DNA of 64,000 bases from Methylobacteriaceae bacterium (GTDB lineage Bacteria > Pseudomonadota > Alphaproteobacteria > Rhizobiales > Beijerinckiaceae). The stretch lies in contig CANEZL010000004.1 of the NCBI GenBank assembly GCA_947444195.1, forward strand, positions 1 through 64,000. Reading direction: 5' to 3'. The notes beneath the pieces are model-generated. The model saw only the letters and a list, made by a program, of their open reading frames with translations, was not told the origin of the DNA and did not search any database. This document shows, piece by piece, positions 60,758-64,000 of this stretch; the first letter of the stretch is position 1, and each line of letters begins with the position of its first letter. The position numbers and the translations under genes were made by a program.

Positions 60758-61624
60758 TCAGGCGCTCCTGTAGGCGGGGTTCCAGGCGAGGCAGACGCGC
60801 TCCAGCCGCCGCGTCAGGGCGTCGGCGAGCTTGCCGAGCGCGGCGTAGATGAGGATCGCCAGCACCACGACGTCCACGAGCATGAACTCGCGCGCCTGCA
60901 TGGCCATGTAGCCGAGGCCGGACGAGGCCGAGATCGTCTCGGCCACGATGAGCGTCAACCACATGATGCCGAGGCCGTAGCGCAGGCCGACGAAGATCGA
61001 GGGAAGCGCACCCGGCAGCACCACGCGCCGGAAGAGTTCGAGGCGCGACATGCCGTAGACGTGGCCCATCTCCACGAGGCCCGGATCCACCGAGCGGATG
61101 CCGTGCAGGGTGTTGGCGTAGATCGGGAAGAACACGCCGAGCGCCACGAGGAAGAGCTTGGCCCCCTCGCCGATGCCGAACCACAGGATCACCAGGGGGA
61201 TCAGCGAGAGGTGGGGGATGTTGCGCACCATCTGCACGCTGGTGTCGGTGAGCCGCTCGGAGAGCCGCGAGAGCCCGTTGGCGAGGCCGAGCGCGAAGGC
61301 AATGCCGCCGCCCACCGCGAAGCCGGCGAGCGCGCGCAGCGCGCTGACGCCGAGATTGGTCCAGAGCTCGCCGCTGGAGGCCGCCGCCACGCCCGCCCGC
61401 GCCACGTCGAGGGGGGCGGGCATGAAGCGGTTCGAGACGAGGCCGAACGAGACCGCCCCCTGCCAGCCCGCCAGGGCGAGGACCGGCAGCAGCCAGGGCA
61501 CGAGGTGAAGGCCCGCCTCGCGCAGCGGCGGGAGGTAGGACGCGGCGCCGTTCCTGCGCGGGGCGGCGGGAGTGGTGGCGGCGCTGGGGCGCCCCACCGC
61601 GAGGGGGATCGCGGGATTTGCCAT
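60758..61624 (-). CDS. ssuC: Aliphatic sulfonate ABC transporter permease
   Basis: 288-residue BPD-type permease with about six membrane helices. The EAA loop is seen in [40 protein letters not shown], which contacts SsuB. The first helix [23 protein letters not shown] follows a 40-residue cytoplasmic Pro/Ala-rich lead. ATG at 61624. Middle of ssuE-A-A-C-B-D. Confidence 0.95.
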   Translation of the reverse strand: MANPAIPLAVGRPSAATTPAAPRRNGAASYLPPLREAGLHLVPWLLPVLALAGWQGAVSFGLVSNRFMPAPLDVARAGVAAASSGELWTNLGVSALRALAGFAVGGGIAFALGLANGLSRLSERLTDTSVQMVRNIPHLSLIPLVILWFGIGEGAKLFLVALGVFFPIYANTLHGIRSVDPGLVEMGHVYGMSRLELFRRVVLPGALPSIFVGLRYGLGIMWLTLIVAETISASSGLGYMAMQAREFMLVDVVVLAILIYAALGKLADALTRRLERVCLAWNPAYRSA

Positions 61625-61641
61625 GGGGGATCCGCCGGGGC

Positions 61642-62661
61642 TCAACCGTTGCGCCCTGCGGGCGGGGTCCAGACCGCATCGGCGATGCGGACGGGCTTCG
61701 GGATCAGCTTGAGGGCGTGGAAGCTGTCGGCGATGCGCTGCTGCTCGGCGATCGCCCCGGCGTCGAGGGGCGCGACCCCGTAGGATTGCCGCTCCAGGGC
61801 GACCGCCAGGACCTGGGCCGGAATGCCGATCGCGGGGGCGAGTTCGGCGGCCACGCTCGCGGTGTTGTCCCGGGCCCAGGCATCGATCGCCCCGATGACG
61901 TCGAGGGTCGCCGCGACGAGGCCGGGGGCGGTCTCGGTGATCGTCCGGCTCGCGAGGTAGAACTGCCGGTTCGGGGTCAGGCCCTCGGCGGTGGCGAGCG
62001 TCCGCGCCCCCGTCGCGCGCTCGGCGGCGGCGAGGTAGGGGTCCCAGATCGCCCAGGCATCCACCGCCCCGCGCACGAAGGCGGCGTTGCCGTCGGCGGG
62101 CGCGAGGAAGGCGGTGTCGACGGCCTCGTAGGGCACGCCGGCCTTCTCCAGGGCCCGCAGGAGCAGGGCGTGCACGTTGGAGCCCTTGTTGAGGGCGACC
62201 CGCTTGCCCCGCAGGTCCGCCACGGTGCGGATCGGGCTGTCCCTCCGTACCAGGATCGCCTCGCCGCGGGGGGCGGGCGGCTCGGCCGCGACGTAGCGCA
62301 GTTCCGGGCTCGCGGCCTGGGCGAAGATCGGCGGGGTCTCGCCGGCCGAGCCGAGATCGATGGCGCCCGCGTTGAGCGCTTCGAGGAGCGGCGGCCCGGA
62401 GGGGAATTCCGACCACGCCACCGCGACGCCCTGCCTGGCCAGGGCCCGGTCGAGGTCGCCCCGGCCCTTCAGGAGCACCAGGGTTCCGTATTTCTGGTAG
62501 CCGATGCGCAGGGTCTTCGGCGCTCCCCGCTCGGGCGCCGCCCGCAGGGGCTTGGCGCCGAGCCAGGCCGCGAGGCCGAGACCCGCGGCGAGCAGGGTGC
62601 GCCGGTTCGTGGGCGCGGCGGCGGCGAGGGCGGTGCTGCGGGGTTGGCGTGGGAGTGTCAT
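61642..62661 (-). CDS. ssuA: Aliphatic sulfonate-binding protein, copy 2
   Basis: 339-residue periplasmic solute-binding protein of the SsuA/NMT1 family. An N-terminal signal with [25 protein letters not shown] is followed by [25 protein letters not shown] and [35 protein letters not shown], diagnostic for SsuA. It is about half identical by eye to the next upstream gene, so it arose by tandem duplication. The two may widen the range of sulfonates bound. ATG at 62661. Confidence 0.93.
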   Translation of the reverse strand: MTLPRQPRSTALAAAAPTNRRTLLAAGLGLAAWLGAKPLRAAPERGAPKTLRIGYQKYGTLVLLKGRGDLDRALARQGVAVAWSEFPSGPPLLEALNAGAIDLGSAGETPPIFAQAASPELRYVAAEPPAPRGEAILVRRDSPIRTVADLRGKRVALNKGSNVHALLLRALEKAGVPYEAVDTAFLAPADGNAAFVRGAVDAWAIWDPYLAAAERATGARTLATAEGLTPNRQFYLASRTITETAPGLVAATLDVIGAIDAWARDNTASVAAELAPAIGIPAQVLAVALERQSYGVAPLDAGAIAEQQRIADSFHALKLIPKPVRIADAVWTPPAGRNG

Positions 62662-62670
62662 GACGTCTCG

Positions 62671-63630
62671 TCAGCCGTTGCGTGCGGGTGGGGTCCAGAC
62701 CACGTCGGCGACGCGGATGGGCCTGGGGATCAGCTTGAGGGCGTGGAAGCGGTCGGCGACGCTCTGCTGCTCGGCCACCACCTGCGGCGTCAGCGGTCCG
62801 ATCCGGTAGTTCGCCCGGTCGACGGCGCGGCGCGTGGCGGCGAGCGGCACGCCGGTGCCCTGCGCGAGGATGGCCGCGACCGAGCCGCGGTTGGCCTCCG
62901 CCCAGCGCGCGACGCCGTCGAGCACGTCGAGGGCTTCGCCGAGCACATCGGGCCGGGCCTGGGCGAAGCCGCGGTTGGCCAGGAAGAAGATGTTCGGGCG
63001 CGCGACGTCGGTGGCGTAGCTGAGCACCCGCACCCCGTCCCCGCCCTCCGCGATGGCGAAATAGGGGTCCCAGATCGACCAGGCGTCGAGGCTGCCGCGG
63101 GCGAAGGCGGCGGCGGCGTCCGCGGGCGCCAGGATCACCGGCTCGACATCGGCGTAGGAGAGCCCCGCCTTCTCCAGCGTCGCCACCGCGAGGTTGTGCG
63201 CGCTCGTGCCCTTGGCGAAGCCCAGGCGCTTACCCTTGAGGTCGGCGATCGTCCGGAGGGGCGAGCCCTTGGGCACCAGGATGCCCGAGCCCGTCCCGGC
63301 ACCCTCCTGCGCGGCGGCGTAGACGAGGTCGGCGCCCGCCGCCTGCGCGAAGATCGGCGGCGCGTCGCCGGTCTGGCCGAGATCGATCCCGCCGAGGCCG
63401 AGCGCTTCGAGGAGCGGCGGTCCGAGGGAGAACTCCACCCATTTCACGGCGTAGCCGAGGGGCTTCAGCCGCGCCTCGATCACGCCCTGCTGCTTGGCGA
63501 TCACCAGGATGCCGTTCTTCTGGTAGCCGATCCGGAGCAGGCCGGGCTCGGCGGCGCGGGCGCGCCGCGGCAGGGCGGCGGGCAGGCCCGCGGCGAGGGC
63601 GCCCGCGAGGAGGGAGCGCCGGTCGATCAT
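62671..63630 (-). CDS. ssuA: Aliphatic sulfonate-binding protein, copy 1
   Basis: 319-residue periplasmic binding protein paralogous to the following gene. Signal MIDRRSLLAGALAAGLPAALPRRARAAEP, then LLRIGYQKNGILVIAKQQGVIEARL and [36 protein letters not shown]; ends IPRPIRVADVVWTPPARNG, almost the same as its paralogue. ATG at 63630 overlaps the ssuE stop (ATGA). The two copies differ most in the ligand-facing middle, consistent with different sulfonates. Confidence 0.93.
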   Translation of the reverse strand: MIDRRSLLAGALAAGLPAALPRRARAAEPGLLRIGYQKNGILVIAKQQGVIEARLKPLGYAVKWVEFSLGPPLLEALGLGGIDLGQTGDAPPIFAQAAGADLVYAAAQEGAGTGSGILVPKGSPLRTIADLKGKRLGFAKGTSAHNLAVATLEKAGLSYADVEPVILAPADAAAAFARGSLDAWSIWDPYFAIAEGGDGVRVLSYATDVARPNIFFLANRGFAQARPDVLGEALDVLDGVARWAEANRGSVAAILAQGTGVPLAATRRAVDRANYRIGPLTPQVVAEQQSVADRFHALKLIPRPIRVADVVWTPPARNG

Positions 63631-64000
63631 CGGGCGCCTGCCGCGAGGCGGGCGGACGGCGCGGCCTGAAGTCCGGGCAGGCCGCCGCGGGCGTGGGTCG
63701 CGAGCGCGGCGATCTCGGCGCCGGCCTGCCCGATCCGGGCGAGGAGGCCGGGCTCGACGGGAAGCCCGTCGCGGAAATCCGCGTCCGCCCCGTAGACGGC
63801 GGTGGGGGCCTGCAACGCGCTGAAGAAGCCGAAGAGGGGGCGGAAGGCGTGCTCCACCACCAGGGCGTGCCGGCTCCCGCCGCCCGTGGCCACGATCGCC
63901 ACCGGCTTGCCGGCGAGCGCCTCGGGGGGGATCAGGTCGAACAGGTGCTTGAACAGGCCGGTATAGCTGCCCTTGTAGACCGGCGAGCCGACGACGAGGG
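63627..64000 (-). CDS. ssuE: NAD(P)H-dependent FMN reductase, partial
   Basis: The 3' 123 codons of an SsuE-type flavin reductase that supplies FMNH2 to SsuD; the start lies beyond position 64000. The visible part reads LVVGSPVYKGSYTGLFKHLFDLIPPEAL, the conserved flavodoxin-like loop, then PVAIVATGGGSRHALVVEHAFRPLFGFFSALQAPTAVYGADADF. First known gene of the ssu operon in this window; its stop overlaps the ssuA start. Confidence 0.92.
   Translation of the reverse strand, partial: LVVGSPVYKGSYTGLFKHLFDLIPPEALAGKPVAIVATGGGSRHALVVEHAFRPLFGFFSALQAPTAVYGADADFRDGLPVEPGLLARIGQAGAEIAALATHARGGLPGLQAAPSARLAAGAR

Overview
The window is one continuous, very GC-rich chromosomal segment from an alphaproteobacterium, most likely a Methylobacterium-like member of the Rhizobiales/Hyphomicrobiales. 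The evidence is a circularly permuted two-piece tmRNA, hflKC, an EipA/DUF1134 protein, a ChpT phosphotransferase, a NepR/EcfG-type stress regulator and the codon use. The species call is inference; the class is well supported.

Layout. 1-325: tmRNA (minus strand). 377-6715: CPBP protease, thyA-folA, hflK-hflC and a DegP/Do protease (plus strand). 6969-10179: three overlapping glycosyltransferases of different folds. 10735-15113: RND efflux adaptor and pump. 15629-20740: XerC, a probably frameshifted small gene, an alpha/beta hydrolase, an FkbM methyltransferase, SfsA and a MoaB/CinA-like protein, with dispersed twin-hairpin repeats between them. 20923-30019: a type I-C CRISPR-Cas locus: cas5c-cas8c(-cas11c inside)-cas7c, a 297-nt gap, cas4-cas1-cas2, leader, 15-repeat array, then cas3 on the opposite strand. 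30131-37425: alkA, ada, kup, ispG and a patatin. 37592-39066: ECF sigma factor and membrane anti-sigma factor. 39136-42426: pyrimidine/purine salvage operon cdd-pnp-deoC-deoA. 43091-50125: chemotaxis cluster chpT-cheA-cheW-cheY-cheB-cheR (minus strand). 50321-58304: cysQ, small metal-binding and secreted proteins, a secreted phospholipase A2-like protein, ArsR, a NepR-EcfG fusion, a YHS protein, EipA, and two paralogous cysteine-rich secreted proteins. 58725-64000: sulfonate operon ssuE-ssuA-ssuA-ssuC-ssuB-ssuD (minus strand, ssuE cut by the window edge).

Most notable: the gap between cas7 and cas4 looks like a complete Cascade-guided regulatory or toxin-antitoxin module of the CreTA/CreR kind. 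A single degenerate CRISPR repeat lies on the minus strand (24398-24427) behind its own promoter. Its pseudo-spacer begins ACTAGCGCGGTTGCCC. About 100 bases away, on the plus strand, ACTAGAGCGGTAGCCC follows directly on a type I-C PAM (TTC, 24481-24483). The two agree at 14 of 16 positions and differ only at positions 6 and 12, exactly the positions type I Cascade does not read. The target lies upstream of a previously unmarked 32-codon hydrophobic ORF (24564-24662) with a strong ribosome binding site, which overlaps the start of cas4. Cascade loaded with this RNA would be expected to repress the small ORF and/or the adaptation genes.

Other points of interest are an internal Cas11c start in cas8c with a perfect Shine-Dalgarno, an in-frame NepR-EcfG fusion, a strong terminator with no gene before it, a family of about 100-bp twin-hairpin repeats, and 17-18 bp triplet tandem repeats at or near gene ends.
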